The notes: generated by a model not told the origin, from the letters alone. A stretch of 64,000 nucleotides of DNA from Pedobacter panaciterrae (GCF_013204795.1 NZ_JABMKW010000008.1:1113659-1177658), one strand, 5' to 3'; positions 1 through 8,704 are shown, numbered from the stretch's first letter. Translations and numbers: made by a program.

Positions 1-2
1 TA

Positions 3-179
3 CTAAAAGAGAAATATTCAAAAGCTTTAGCCGATTATAAAACGGAAAATGTGATTGTGCATTGTGGTTCTGGCGTAACGGCTTGTCATACACTTTTAGC
101 AATGGACTATGCAGGTTTAGAAATCCCGAAGTTGTATGTGGGGAGTTGGAGTGAGTGGAGCAGGAATAAAATCAAATGA
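3..179 (+). CDS. Rhodanese-type sulfurtransferase, C-terminal part (5' end outside window)
   Basis: Open from the window edge to TGA at 177-179, giving the last 58 residues of a larger protein. The segment contains CGSGVTACHTLLA, the active-site loop of thiosulfate/3-mercaptopyruvate sulfurtransferases. The cysteine in CGSGVT is the persulfide-carrying nucleophile in that family. The tail LYVGSWSEWS is typical of the C-terminal rhodanese repeat of two-domain enzymes. The stop overlaps the ATG of the following AraC gene (ATGA, 176-179), so the two are probably cotranscribed. Which sulfurtransferase subfamily it belongs to cannot be told from this fragment. Confidence 0.85.
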   Translation, partial: LKEKYSKALADYKTENVIVHCGSGVTACHTLLAMDYAGLEIPKLYVGSWSEWSRNKIK

Positions 180-628
180 CAACCGAGCAATACCCGAAGG
201 TTTATTTATACAGAAGAATAGTTCAGGCAAAACTATTCATCGATAACAACTATGCCGACAAAATAGACCTCAATAATATTTCTAACGAGGCCTATTTTTC
301 AAAATTTCATTTTATTCGACTGTTCAAATCTGCTTACGGAAAAACACCCCATCAGTATTTAAAATATGTGAGAATTGAAAAGGCAAAAGAACTACTCAAA
401 AAAGATACTCCTGTTTCTGAGGCCTGCTTTTTAGTGGGCTTCGATAGCCTTTCTTCATTCAGCGGACTATTCTCAAAGGTCGTCGGAAAATCCCCGTCAA
501 CTTACCTGAAACACCACCAAGAAAACCAAAAGAAGATCAGTTTAACACCTCTTGCCTTTGTGCCGGGTTGTTATGCCTACCAACATGGTTGGCTCGAAAA
601 TAGCAATTTTGAAGAAACTGATATTTGA
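176..628 (+). CDS. AraC-family transcriptional regulator, short form
   Basis: A 150-residue protein whose residues about 12-112 form an AraC-type double helix-turn-helix. The second helix set reads EACFLVGFDSLSSFSGLFSK and is followed by the family hallmark GKSPSTYLK. No sensor domain precedes the DNA-binding region, unlike full-length AraC proteins of about 280-300 residues. A roughly 35-residue tail (LTPLAFVPGCYAYQHGW) follows instead. Start chosen at the ATG that overlaps the sulfurtransferase stop by 4 bp. The VOC and DUF1569 genes follow directly and are probable targets or co-operon members; the ligand is unknown. Confidence 0.85.
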   Translation: MTTEQYPKVYLYRRIVQAKLFIDNNYADKIDLNNISNEAYFSKFHFIRLFKSAYGKTPHQYLKYVRIEKAKELLKKDTPVSEACFLVGFDSLSSFSGLFSKVVGKSPSTYLKHHQENQKKISLTPLAFVPGCYAYQHGWLENSNFEETDI

Positions 629-675
629 TTTATTGCTCAAGTTTGTAATGAGTTTAACATCTAAAGCAAATAGCC

Positions 676-1110
676 ATGATTACAAAAATGACCATTACAA
701 ACATTCATGTTATAGATCAGGATAGTGCCTATGACTTCTATGTAAACAAGTTGGGATTCAAACTGGTAGACGATTTTCCAATGGGGCAGGGAACCCGTTG
801 GCTTACCGTTTCGCCTCCCGAGCAGCCCGACCTGCAATTGGTATTGTTTCCGGTTACAGTAAGTAAAATGTTTCCCAAAGAAATAGCGGAAAACCTAATA
901 GACCTTATCAAAAAAGGGATATTTGGCTGTGGGGTTTTAACTTGCAAAGATATACATGCTACTTACGAGGAGCTTAAAGCCAAGGGTGTTGAATTTATAA
1001 AACCGCCAACCAAAGAGTTTTACGGAACAGATGCATTATTTAAAGATGATTCTGGTAACTATTTTTCATTGCAACCTATAAATAATTTTGACAATGAAAA
1101 CGATATTTGA
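676..1110 (+). CDS. VOC-superfamily (glyoxalase/bleomycin-resistance fold) protein
   Basis: A 144-residue protein with the paired beta-alpha-beta-beta-beta organisation of vicinal-oxygen-chelate proteins. It opens with ITNIHVIDQDSAYDFYVNKL, typical of the first module, and closes with FKDDSGNYFSLQPI, typical of the second. Family members bind a metal and act on small electrophiles or bind toxic compounds; the substrate here cannot be inferred. It lies 47 bp after the AraC gene and overlaps the DUF1569 gene by 17 bp, so the three probably form one operon. Close variants of this AraC-VOC-DUF1569 arrangement are familiar from Bacteroidota. Confidence 0.85.
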   Translation: MITKMTITNIHVIDQDSAYDFYVNKLGFKLVDDFPMGQGTRWLTVSPPEQPDLQLVLFPVTVSKMFPKEIAENLIDLIKKGIFGCGVLTCKDIHATYEELKAKGVEFIKPPTKEFYGTDALFKDDSGNYFSLQPINNFDNENDI

Positions 1111-1546
1111 TAAGGCAACAATAGATGAATTGACTGCCAGGGTTAATTCACTGAATGAAAACAGCAAGCCGCTTTGGGGTAAGATGAATGTTTATCAAAT
1201 GACCATGCATTGCACAAAATGGAACGAATGGGTTTTAGGAATAACCAATCCTGTTAACGGGCAAGAATTTTTAGGTAAAATCTTCGGCAAAATGGCGCTC
1301 AAAAGCAATACTAAAAACGACAAGCCAATCGGTAAAAATATGCCGGCAGGAAAAGCATTTACCATTAAGCAAAAAGAATGTGATCTGGAAGCTCAAAAGA
1401 AGATCTTGATGAACCTGATAGCTGATTTTGAAAACTTTTCAAATGATAAGTTCATTCACGATTTCTTTGGTAAAATGACAAGAGAGCAAATTGGCATATT
1501 TGTTTATAAGCATTCAGATCATCATTTAAGGCAGTTTAACGTTTAA
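1094..1546 (+). CDS. DUF1569-type (DinB-like four-helix) protein
   Basis: About 150 residues, starting MKTIFDKATIDELTARV. I chose the ATG at 1094 over the in-frame TTG at 1088. WGKMNVYQMTMHCTKW near the N-terminus and KHSDHHLRQFNV at the extreme C-terminus match the DUF1569/DinB-like layout, in which conserved histidines can bind a metal. DinB-like proteins include thiol transferases, but no activity can be assigned here. It overlaps the VOC gene upstream. Its 3' end overlaps the convergent membrane-protein gene by 11 bp (1536-1546), leaving no room for a terminator. Confidence 0.75.
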   Translation: MKTIFDKATIDELTARVNSLNENSKPLWGKMNVYQMTMHCTKWNEWVLGITNPVNGQEFLGKIFGKMALKSNTKNDKPIGKNMPAGKAFTIKQKECDLEAQKKILMNLIADFENFSNDKFIHDFFGKMTREQIGIFVYKHSDHHLRQFNV

Positions 1547-2189
1547 GTTTCTTACTGGAATAAATGCTGCGGATCACTTCATAAGTATAAAGTGGCACTG
1601 CCCAACCCATCCAAAAAAGAGGAACAGTAACTTCTTCAAAACTGCCCAATTGCTGTACTAATGGAATCTTGTAGATAAAACCTGAGATCAGAAAAGCTAC
1701 GGTAACCAGATAACTTCTGATCATCCATTCTTTGTGAAGCTTGAATTGTTTCCTCATAGCGGTATAGAAAGCAATAAAAGTTGTACTGATCCAAACACTA
1801 GCCCAGATCTGCAGTGTAAAAGCATAAGCCCAATTTACCGCATAGGCCGTTGTTGAAGCAAGCACCAGGGCACTGATACTGCTTACCAGGATCGACAACA
1901 GATACAAATAACCAATTACGCGATGTATTTTCCAGCTATAGGTACGTAGTTTAGACCAGAATTGAATAATACCGGAAATCAATGCTCCACCACCAGCTGT
2001 AATATGCGCGATGAGGAACCACCGTTGAGGGAAATATCTGCCTAATGCTTCTGGTGTCATTTGCAGGTAATGATCTGCTCCATGCATGAATAGCCAGGTT
2101 ATAAAAAAAACAGTTATCCATATTAGTAACGGCAGGGTGTCAATCCAGTTAAGTTTAAATTGGCCTTTTACATTCAGTTCTTTTTGCAT
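1536..2189 (-). CDS. DUF2306-type integral membrane protein
   Basis: A 217-residue protein with about six hydrophobic segments, starting at LLIWITVFFITWLFM and ending in the membrane-facing VPLFWMGWAVPLYTYEVI. Motifs such as GGGALISGIIQFW, a histidine in KIHRVIGYLYL and KEWMIRSYLV are characteristic of DUF2306 membrane proteins, whose conserved histidines suggest haem or metal binding. The function is not established. It is transcribed toward the DUF1569 gene and diverges from the HxlR regulator at 2345, which may control it. Confidence 0.75.
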   Translation of the reverse strand: MQKELNVKGQFKLNWIDTLPLLIWITVFFITWLFMHGADHYLQMTPEALGRYFPQRWFLIAHITAGGGALISGIIQFWSKLRTYSWKIHRVIGYLYLLSILVSSISALVLASTTAYAVNWAYAFTLQIWASVWISTTFIAFYTAMRKQFKLHKEWMIRSYLVTVAFLISGFIYKIPLVQQLGSFEEVTVPLFWMGWAVPLYTYEVIRSIYSSKKLKR

Positions 2190-2344
2190 TTCAGATTCCT
2201 CTTTTGTTTTAATTAATCACGATAAGCGATAACACAAATTTCCCTGAAAGATTGTAAGGCAACAATAACCGATAAAAGATTCGGTATGGGGTTCCTGTGA
2301 GGTTCGGGATGGATTGAGTAATTTTAACCAGCAATAATAAAAGT

Positions 2345-2704
2345 ATGTATACAAGAAAAATACAAGAAGATCCAGATTGTGGTATCTATTTAGCGATGAG
2401 AGTATTGGGCGGAAAATGGAAATGTTGCATTCTGGATGCAATTAGAGGTATTTCGAGGCCCAGCGAAATTGCCAGATATATCACTGAAGCATCCACACGT
2501 GTTATCGAAATGCAATTGGCAGAACTGCTTTTTTACGGTATTGTTGAAAAATGTGCGGAAGATGTTTATCCAAAAAAAACTGAATACAAACTCACCAGCT
2601 TTGGAGAAACCTTATTGCCTATTCTTTCCAAAATAGATCAGTGGGGAATTGAACATGCAGAGGTCATCAAAGATCGAATGAGTGAACTGCAAGAAGATGA
2701 ATAA
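2345..2704 (+). CDS. HxlR-family winged-helix regulator
   Basis: A 119-residue protein with the HxlR signature: a cysteine near the start (DPDCGIYLAMRVLGGKWKC), ISRPSEIARYI as the recognition helix region and EYKLTSFGETLLPIL as the wing and C-terminal helix. HxlR proteins are small dimeric repressors or activators, some sensing electrophiles through the N-terminal cysteine. The gene diverges from the DUF2306 membrane protein across a 155 bp gap, the usual setting for a local regulator. Its ATG at 2345 has no strong Shine-Dalgarno. Confidence 0.88.
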   Translation: MYTRKIQEDPDCGIYLAMRVLGGKWKCCILDAIRGISRPSEIARYITEASTRVIEMQLAELLFYGIVEKCAEDVYPKKTEYKLTSFGETLLPILSKIDQWGIEHAEVIKDRMSELQEDE

Positions 2705-2714
2705 GAGCGCATTC

Positions 2715-3329
2715 TCAGACCAAGAAAGAATATTCAGCAAAGCCTTCCGTTTCCAGCGGATGATGAGTTACAACCAGACAGGTGATTTTTAACTCATCAA
2801 ATAAAGTTTTCAGGTCGGTCATTACATCCTTTTTGAGCACATTATCTAAAGCCGAAAAAGGCTCATCCATTAGTAATAGACTAGGTTTTGTAGATAAAGC
2901 CCTTAAAATAGCCAGGCGTTGCTGCTGGCCACCTGACAGATGCTTAGGTTTATGTGTTCTAAAAGCGTCAAGCCTGCCTATCGCTATTAACCTGTCAATA
3001 TATTGAGCATCGTTTGAACCATACTGAAGGTGTTCTATAACAGTCATATTTGGAAACAAGGCATAATCCTGAAATACAAAGCCTATACTACGTTTCTGAG
3101 GTTCCAGATTCCTGTTGGCTTTGGTATCAAGCCACACATTCTCGTTCACAGTTATCTTTCCTTCTTCCGGTTTAATCAAACCGGCAATAATTTTTAAAAG
3201 CGTTGTTTTACCCGATCCAGAAGGACCAATAATCTGGGTAATGTGCCGATGATGAAATGAAGCCTTTACCTGAATCAGATTAGTTCCATTGTAGATTCTA
3301 ACTCTTTTTTTTATATTAATTTCTATCAT
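2715..3329 (-). CDS. modC: Molybdate ABC transporter ATP-binding protein, short form
   Basis: A 204-residue ABC ATPase with Walker A GPSGSGKTT, Q-loop FVFQDYALFP, signature LSGGQQQRLAILRAL, Walker B LLLMDEP and H-loop VVTHHP. It overlaps modB by 4 bp (3326-3329) and completes a modA-modB-modC operon read on the minus strand. Typical ModC proteins are about 350 residues with a C-terminal molybdate-binding TOBE domain. This one ends just after the H-loop (AEYSFLV), so the TOBE domain is absent. The assignment to molybdate rests mainly on modA and modB; tungstate is an alternative. Confidence 0.88.
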   Translation of the reverse strand: MIEINIKKRVRIYNGTNLIQVKASFHHRHITQIIGPSGSGKTTLLKIIAGLIKPEEGKITVNENVWLDTKANRNLEPQKRSIGFVFQDYALFPNMTVIEHLQYGSNDAQYIDRLIAIGRLDAFRTHKPKHLSGGQQQRLAILRALSTKPSLLLMDEPFSALDNVLKKDVMTDLKTLFDELKITCLVVTHHPLETEGFAEYSFLV

Positions 3330-3997
3330 TCAAGCGGGCTTTTTGCAGATTTTCTATTCAAAATAAAAACAGTCAGGACTATTACAAAAGTGATTGAAAA
3401 CAGAATCAGGGAGTAGTAATTTGCATTGGCATAATCCATACTTTCTACCGAATCATAAATGGCGATCGAGGCAACTTTGGTTGCACCTGGAATATTTCCG
3501 CCAATCATCAAAACAACACCAAATTCTCCTAAGGTATGCGCAAAAGTAAGCACAGCCGCAGTTAGCAAAGAGGATTTGATATTGGGTAATAATACATGCC
3601 AAAGGGTTTCAAACTTTGACTTACCCATGGTATAGGATGCTTCTCTAATCGAGGTAGGCAAATGTATAAAAGCCGATTTTACCGGACTCACCATAAAGGG
3701 CAAGCTATAAATAACCGACGCTAAGATTAAGCCCTCAAATGAAAATACCAGGTGTATATTAAAATGTTCCTGCAGCCATTCTCCCAAAGCATTTTTAGGG
3801 CTAAAAGCCAGTAATAGATAAAATCCCAGCACTGAAGGAGGCAACACCAATGGCATGGTAATTATTGCCTCAATGATTAGCTTAGGGATGGAACTACGGC
3901 CAGATAGCCAATAAGCTATGGGCAAGCCAATCACAAAAAGGATTAACGTTGTCACACAGGCAAGTTTTAGACTAAGGAATATAGGTGTTAAATCCAT
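3326..3997 (-). CDS. modB: Molybdate ABC transporter permease
   Basis: A 223-residue inner-membrane permease with five to six transmembrane segments. The cytoplasmic EAA loop, which contacts the ATPase, reads EASYTMGKSKFETLWHVLLP. TMPLVLPPSVLGFYLL and HTLGEFGVVLMIGGNIPG are highly typical of ModB. It imports molybdate delivered by ModA, powered by ModC. It starts 11 bp after modA and overlaps modC by 4 bp, consistent with translational coupling. Confidence 0.93.
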   Translation of the reverse strand: MDLTPIFLSLKLACVTTLILFVIGLPIAYWLSGRSSIPKLIIEAIITMPLVLPPSVLGFYLLLAFSPKNALGEWLQEHFNIHLVFSFEGLILASVIYSLPFMVSPVKSAFIHLPTSIREASYTMGKSKFETLWHVLLPNIKSSLLTAAVLTFAHTLGEFGVVLMIGGNIPGATKVASIAIYDSVESMDYANANYYSLILFSITFVIVLTVFILNRKSAKSPLE

Positions 3998-4008
3998 TCT
4001 TTTTAAAC

Positions 4009-4755
4009 TTACGGAATTCTATACCCATTCTTCTTAAAAAGCTGTTTAGCTGCGGGCGATTGAAGGTAACTGAAAAACTTTAAAGCTTTATCGTAATTCC
4101 CCTTTTTGGCATGAGAAAGAATAAGCATTCCCTGTTTTATTTCATCATAAGCTTTAGGATCAACCTTCACCCATTTGAGTTTTGCAGCATCGGGACTTTC
4201 GTATATTAATGCTTCTGTTGTAAAACCAACACTAGCCACTCCTGTAGAAATATAGGTGTTCACCTGCGAGATACTTTCTCCCAGTACCATTTTACCCTTG
4301 ATCTTGTTCCATACCCTGTAATGACGCAAGGCCTGTTCTGCCGCCTTTCCATAAGGTGCTAGTACAGGATTAGCTACAGCTACCTTGTTTACTTTGTTGG
4401 TAGTTAACAGGCTCCGCCAGTTTTTCACTTCCAGATCTGAAGTGCTACATACAATTAAACTGCCCAAGGCATACACTTTCGGTGGGTTAGTTCCGAAACC
4501 TTCCTTATAAAGAGCATTTGGAAAATCCATATCAGCAGAAAGAAAAACATCATAAGGTGCGCCGTTCTTTATTTGAGTAGTTAGCTTTCCCGAAGAACCT
4601 GCAATAACCTCTATTTCAGTTCCGGTTCTCTTTTTAAAGTCTGCCTGCAAGGCTTTTATTACAAATTGTGCGTTGGCAGCTACAGCAACTCTTAAAGGTT
4701 GTGCTTGTGTTGCCAACGACAACATTAAAAGCAGAAATAGGAATAGCCTTTTCAT
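4009..4755 (-). CDS. modA: Molybdate-binding periplasmic protein
   Basis: A 248-residue substrate-binding protein with a Sec signal peptide (MKRLFLFLLLMLSLATQAQ). The mature protein begins PLRVAVAANAQFVIKALQ. AGSSGKLTTQIKNGAPYDVFLSAD matches the oxyanion-binding region of ModA; serines and backbone amides hold molybdate in the family. The start is taken at ATG 4755 because a longer frame would use a TTG upstream and spoil the signal peptide. First gene of the modABC operon. No ModE regulator or molybdenum-cofactor gene occurs in the window. Confidence 0.92.
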   Translation of the reverse strand: MKRLFLFLLLMLSLATQAQPLRVAVAANAQFVIKALQADFKKRTGTEIEVIAGSSGKLTTQIKNGAPYDVFLSADMDFPNALYKEGFGTNPPKVYALGSLIVCSTSDLEVKNWRSLLTTNKVNKVAVANPVLAPYGKAAEQALRHYRVWNKIKGKMVLGESISQVNTYISTGVASVGFTTEALIYESPDAAKLKWVKVDPKAYDEIKQGMLILSHAKKGNYDKALKFFSYLQSPAAKQLFKKNGYRIP

Positions 4756-4832
4756 TTCGTTAATTGGCAAATTTAACCTTTATTGAAACAACCTGTCTCA
4801 CGTTTCTCGGTTTCCTTTTTTCGCCGAAGTAT

Positions 4833-5183
4833 TTACTTCCTTAAAATTTTCTCCATAGCCTTTCCTTTTGCCAATTCGTCAACCAACTTATCCAAATAAC
4901 GTACCTTTTGCATGAGCTGATCTTCGATTTCTTCAACACGATAACCGCAAATAACACCAGTAATTTTTGAAACATTTGGATTTATTTGTGGTGCCTGAGC
5001 AAAAAAGGTTTCAAAATTGGTTTTGTTGTCGATGAGTTTTTGAAGTGATTGTTTGTCATATCCTGTTAGCCAAAATATGATCTCATCTAATTCTTCTTTT
5101 GTGCGGCCTTTTTTCTCCGCTTTTTGAATGTAATGCGGATAAACGCTCGCAAAAGACATTTTATATACTCTTGTACTGTCCAT
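4833..5183 (-). CDS. DUF2200-family protein
   Basis: A 116-residue soluble protein starting [19 protein letters not shown]. The segment [19 protein letters not shown] followed by [19 protein letters not shown] is the conserved core of DUF2200. The fold and role are unknown to me. The C-terminus is a charged helix with many lysines. It sits between modA and an SDR gene on the same strand, with 77 bp before modA, and may share a transcript with either. Confidence 0.8.
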   Translation of the reverse strand: MDSTRVYKMSFASVYPHYIQKAEKKGRTKEELDEIIFWLTGYDKQSLQKLIDNKTNFETFFAQAPQINPNVSKITGVICGYRVEEIEDQLMQKVRYLDKLVDELAKGKAMEKILRK

Positions 5184-5226
5184 TTTATCTGTTATTAATT
5201 CTCAAAGTTGTTTTTTATTAGGGTTG

Positions 5227-6015
5227 TTAGTATGACCTAGCAAGGCCACCATCAAGTGGGATGCTTGCTCCTGTGAGATATGAAGCATATTCTGATGCCA
5301 AAAAAGCCACTAAATAACCATATTCCTCAGGTTTACCAAGCCTTTTCATCGGAACTTCGTTTTCTCTTTCTTTCCTGATTTCAGAAACCGTTTGACCGCT
5401 TGAGGTTGCTTGTTTATCAATAAGGTCATTTATCCTTTCAGTATCGAAATAGCCTGTTAGAATATTATTGACGGTAATATGGTGTTTTGCTACTTCATTA
5501 GATAGTGTTTTGGCCCAGGCTGCAGTTGCAGATCGAATAGCATTTGAAAGCACCAGATTATCTATTGGTTCTATTACAGAAATGGAAGACACATTTATAA
5601 TGCGACCATGTTTTTGTTTAATCATGTGGGGTAACGCCAGCGATGTTGTTTCGCAAACCGTTTTGAATACAAGGTCAAAGGCCTGCTGATAGGACTTGAC
5701 GTCTTGGTTTAATGCGGTTCCCCCTTTCGGACCGTTGGTGTTGTTCACCAAAATATCGACGGTATGGTTCTTGAAAAAATCAGAAATGATTATTTGATAT
5801 TTTTCAAAATCTGAAAAGTCGGCAACAAGATACTGATGCACCTGATTTTCGTGCATTACTGGCAGAAGGGAAGTGATTTCTTTTAGTTTGGCCTCATTAC
5901 GGGCCATTAAGGTTACATTAGCCCCGCATTTAGCCAATTCCTCTGCTATAGCAAGTCCTAATCCCTGAGTACTTGCGCCAACCAGTGCATTTTTTGATGT
6001 TAGCTGAATGTTCAT
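5227..6015 (-). CDS. SDR-family protein with altered catalytic residues
   Basis: A 262-residue Rossmann protein of the classical short-chain dehydrogenase type. It has the nucleotide-binding glycine motif GASTQGLGLAIAEEL, VNNTNGPKGG in place of the usual NNAG, NVSSISV on the catalytic strand and the C-terminal LTGASIPLDGG. The usual YxxxK catalytic pair is not present: the aligned stretch reads VLSNAIRSATAAW, with the Tyr and Lys positions apparently replaced by Ser and Arg. It may therefore be a divergent reductase or a non-catalytic relative. It overlaps the upstream AraC gene by 4 bp (6012-6015), indicating an operon. Confidence 0.85.
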   Translation of the reverse strand: MNIQLTSKNALVGASTQGLGLAIAEELAKCGANVTLMARNEAKLKEITSLLPVMHENQVHQYLVADFSDFEKYQIIISDFFKNHTVDILVNNTNGPKGGTALNQDVKSYQQAFDLVFKTVCETTSLALPHMIKQKHGRIINVSSISVIEPIDNLVLSNAIRSATAAWAKTLSNEVAKHHITVNNILTGYFDTERINDLIDKQATSSGQTVSEIRKERENEVPMKRLGKPEEYGYLVAFLASEYASYLTGASIPLDGGLARSY

Positions 6016-6935
6016 AATATAAATGACTTTCTAAATTCTAACGGCGAGAGGTTGGTTTTTGTTTTGAATAACTTACTGAACGATTGTGGATGTTCAAAAC
6101 CTAACGCATAAGCAACTTCACTTACGGATAAGTTAGTGGTAGATAGTTTTTCCTTCGCCTTTTCTATAAGCTTTTGATGGATGTGCTGCTGTGCATTTTG
6201 TCCGGTTAGGGAGCGCAGCATGTCACTTAAATAACTGGGTGATAGATTTAGTGTTTCGGCAAGATATTGAACAGTAGGAATACCCTCGCTTAAAGATCTT
6301 TCATCTGTGAAATAAGTGTCTAATATCCTTTCCAATTGTTGTAACAAGTCACTGTTCACTGCTTTTCTGGTAATGAACTGGCGTTTATAAAAACGATTGG
6401 CATAGTTTAGCAATAACTCAATCTGAGAAATCACCACATCCTGGCTAAAGTCGTCGATCCGGCTGTTCAGCTCATTTTCAATCATTTTGAAAACCTCTAT
6501 GACCGTTGCTTTTTCCTCTTCTGAAAGATGTAAGGTTTCGTTCGTTGAATAAGAAAAAAAGCCATACTGCTTTACGTTTTTAGATAGTGGGTAACCTAAA
6601 AAGAAATCCGGATGGATGAGCAAAGTATATGCAGAACATACAATATCGTCATCATCTTCGCTGCCAATAACCTGGCCGGGCGAAATGAACAATAAACCAC
6701 CCTCATCAAAATCATAATAACCCTGTCCATATTTTAACCTCCCGCCAAGCCTGGGTTTGTATGATATTTTATAGAAACCGATTACATGATTTTGAAGAGG
6801 TCTAACCACTTCCATCTGTGAGTGAGGACCATTGAGCAGACTCACTAACGGATGTTTCGGCTTAGGTAACCCAAAAGCATGATGGGCATCTATTAAGGAA
6901 GCAATTTTCTGTGGAATGTTTTCTTTCTTTTTCAT
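6012..6935 (-). CDS. AraC-family transcriptional regulator
   Basis: A 307-residue regulator with an N-terminal cupin-like sensing region (about 40-170) and a C-terminal AraC double helix-turn-helix (about 205-305). The latter contains VQYLAETLNLSPSYLSDMLR and VSEVAYALGFEHPQSFSKLF followed by TNLSPLEFRKS. Start set at ATG 6935; a TTG at 6941 would add only two residues. It is the first gene of a two-gene unit with the SDR. In Bacteroidota this class often regulates an adjacent oxidoreductase. The inducer is not known. Confidence 0.88.
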   Translation of the reverse strand: MKKKENIPQKIASLIDAHHAFGLPKPKHPLVSLLNGPHSQMEVVRPLQNHVIGFYKISYKPRLGGRLKYGQGYYDFDEGGLLFISPGQVIGSEDDDDIVCSAYTLLIHPDFFLGYPLSKNVKQYGFFSYSTNETLHLSEEEKATVIEVFKMIENELNSRIDDFSQDVVISQIELLLNYANRFYKRQFITRKAVNSDLLQQLERILDTYFTDERSLSEGIPTVQYLAETLNLSPSYLSDMLRSLTGQNAQQHIHQKLIEKAKEKLSTTNLSVSEVAYALGFEHPQSFSKLFKTKTNLSPLEFRKSFIL

Positions 6936-7017
6936 CGCCAATTGAAATGATAACCAATGGTTGGCTAAATATCGATTATCATTCCTGCTTTAACAAGTTA
7001 TCTTATTTTAGATTGCA

Positions 7018-7872
7018 TTATTTTGAGGATCCCTGTGCGGAACTAGAGACTTCTTCCCATTCTTCCCAGACGGCTAAACGCTCATTGTAAATATCACGCA
7101 CCAATGGCAGGCATTGGCTACCGAGGAAGAGCCGTAGTGGCGGATTTTCTGCATCTACAACTTTGAATAGCGCATCTGGAGTCGCATTCGGATCGCCTCT
7201 TTCCATGGTGCTTAGGCTTTCAAAAAAAGTTGCTTTAAATTCTGTGTAAATTTCCATTCCTTGTGCAAACTTCAATGAATCCTTACTACCAAATTCAGTA
7301 GCATAAGCGCCTGGCTCTATAATAGTTACCTTGATGCCAAAGGCTTTAATTTCTTCGGCAAGGCTTTCATGTATGGCTTCAAATGCCCATTTTGATGAAC
7401 TATAGTAACCGATAACCGGTAGGGTAACATGGCCCAGATTACTAGATGTTCCCAATATGTGACCAAATCCTTGTTTCCGAAGTAATGGTAAAGCGGCTTG
7501 TATAACGGCAACAGGGCCAAGAACATTGGTTTCATAAAGTGCGCGAATATCGTATGTGCTGGCTTCTTCAATAGTTCCTACCAATGAATAGCCGGCATTG
7601 TTCAACACAATGTCGAGTCGGCCGAAATGCTTATAAGCTTGTTCCACTGTAGCCCTTACCTGCTCGGAATTTGTTACGTCAAGTTCTAAAGTCAGCACAT
7701 TTTCACCATACCTTTCCTTCAGGTCTGCAATACTTTCCAAATTGCGTGCAGTAGCTGCAACCTTGTCGCCACGTTTTAGCGCTGCATCAGCCCAAACGCG
7801 CCCAAAACCTCTGGAAGTGCCCGTGATGAACCAAACTTTGTTTGCATTTGAATGATCTTTTTGATGTGTCAT
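7018..7872 (-). CDS. SDR-family oxidoreductase
   Basis: About 284 residues, beginning MTHQKDHSNANKVWFITGTS. I preferred the ATG at 7872; an upstream in-frame start at 7920 would add an unrelated hydrophobic leader. The cofactor loop is ITGTSRGFGRVWADAAL, the structural motif is NNAGYSLVG and the catalytic motif YYSSSKWAFEA is intact. A basic residue after the glycine motif (ATARN) suggests NADP(H). The sequence resembles the oxidoreductase SDRs found beside AraC or SRPBCC genes. It diverges from the SRPBCC gene at 8111 across a 238 bp regulatory gap. Confidence 0.88.
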   Translation of the reverse strand: MTHQKDHSNANKVWFITGTSRGFGRVWADAALKRGDKVAATARNLESIADLKERYGENVLTLELDVTNSEQVRATVEQAYKHFGRLDIVLNNAGYSLVGTIEEASTYDIRALYETNVLGPVAVIQAALPLLRKQGFGHILGTSSNLGHVTLPVIGYYSSSKWAFEAIHESLAEEIKAFGIKVTIIEPGAYATEFGSKDSLKFAQGMEIYTEFKATFFESLSTMERGDPNATPDALFKVVDAENPPLRLFLGSQCLPLVRDIYNERLAVWEEWEEVSSSAQGSSK

Positions 7873-7980
7873 GATTTTATATTTTAAATAAATGATACAA
7901 CAAAGGTCAACAGATAGCATTGCCTCCTCGTAGGCTAATTGAGGGTTTTTGTAGCCAAAATGAGGATGTCAGACCTAAGG

Positions 7981-8030
7981 CGATAATGCTTAATATGTCG
8001 CAAATTGGTCGTGAAATTGTCGTATATGCC
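7981..8030. promoter_or_regulatory. Tandem TCG-containing repeats in a divergent promoter gap
   Basis: Between the divergent SDR and SRPBCC genes the sequence GTCGCAAATTG is followed at once by GTCGTGAAATTG and TCGTATATG (about 7997-8028), a near-direct repeat spaced about one helical turn. This is the layout of a regulator-binding site, plausibly for one of the nearby AraC proteins. Functional assignment is inference only. Confidence 0.25.
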
Positions 8031-8110
8031 CCTGATCAATACCTATTTTTACGTGCATCTTTGTTAAAGAAAATTAACATAAACATAAATCAATACTAAA
8101 AACTACTCTT

Positions 8111-8560
8111 ATGTCAGACAACAAAGTTTCATTGCACAGAGTTATTAAGGCATCGCCTGATAAGGTATATCGTGCCTTCACCGAAGCCTTGGCTATCGCT
8201 TCGTGGTTACCACCTTATGGTTTCCTTTGTACTGTACACAGTATGGATGTTAAGGTAGGTGGTACATTTAGAATGTCATTCCAAAATTTCACAACTGGTA
8301 ATGGCCATTCATTTGGTGGGGAATACTTAGAGGTTAAACCAAGTGAGTTTTTGAAATACACAGATAAATTTGACGATCCAAACCTGCCAGGAGTAATGAC
8401 CACCTCTGTTTGGTTTCAAAAAACATCTGTAGGTACAGAGCTAAAAGTATTACAAGAAGGCATCCCTGCTGTAATACCAGCCGAAATGTGTTATCTGGGT
8501 TGGCAGGAATCGATTGAAAAATTGATTAAGTTGGTAGAACCTGAAATACCGGATGCTTGA
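8111..8560 (+). CDS. SRPBCC/AHSA1-family protein
   Basis: A 149-residue protein beginning MSDNKVSLHRVIKASPDKVY, the usual opening of AHSA1-type START-like proteins. It continues with SWLPPYGFLCTVHSMDVKVGG and ends YLGWQESIEKLIKLVEPEIP, the C-terminal helix of the fold. Such proteins bind hydrophobic ligands in a helix-grip cavity; no enzymatic role can be assigned. It is probably a single-gene unit. The frame stays open for about 45 codons beyond its TGA but no homology is recognisable there. Confidence 0.88.
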   Translation: MSDNKVSLHRVIKASPDKVYRAFTEALAIASWLPPYGFLCTVHSMDVKVGGTFRMSFQNFTTGNGHSFGGEYLEVKPSEFLKYTDKFDDPNLPGVMTTSVWFQKTSVGTELKVLQEGIPAVIPAEMCYLGWQESIEKLIKLVEPEIPDA

Positions 8561-8704
8561 TTAGCTCCGGTTCAAACCACTGAATCAATTTTAGTGAAAA
8601 TTGGTAATCGTCAAATATGGCTGACGGGAAAAGCAGTTGATCAGAAACGATCGGTCACAAAAGGAACGTTTTTCTAAGGCTGGACCCTCAGCATGATGAT
8701 GAGT

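Noticed and set aside
8561..8704. Frame continuing about 45 codons past the stop of the SRPBCC gene at 8558-8560
   Set aside because: The SRPBCC domain is already full length, and an open run of this length is expected by chance about one time in ten; no recognisable domain.
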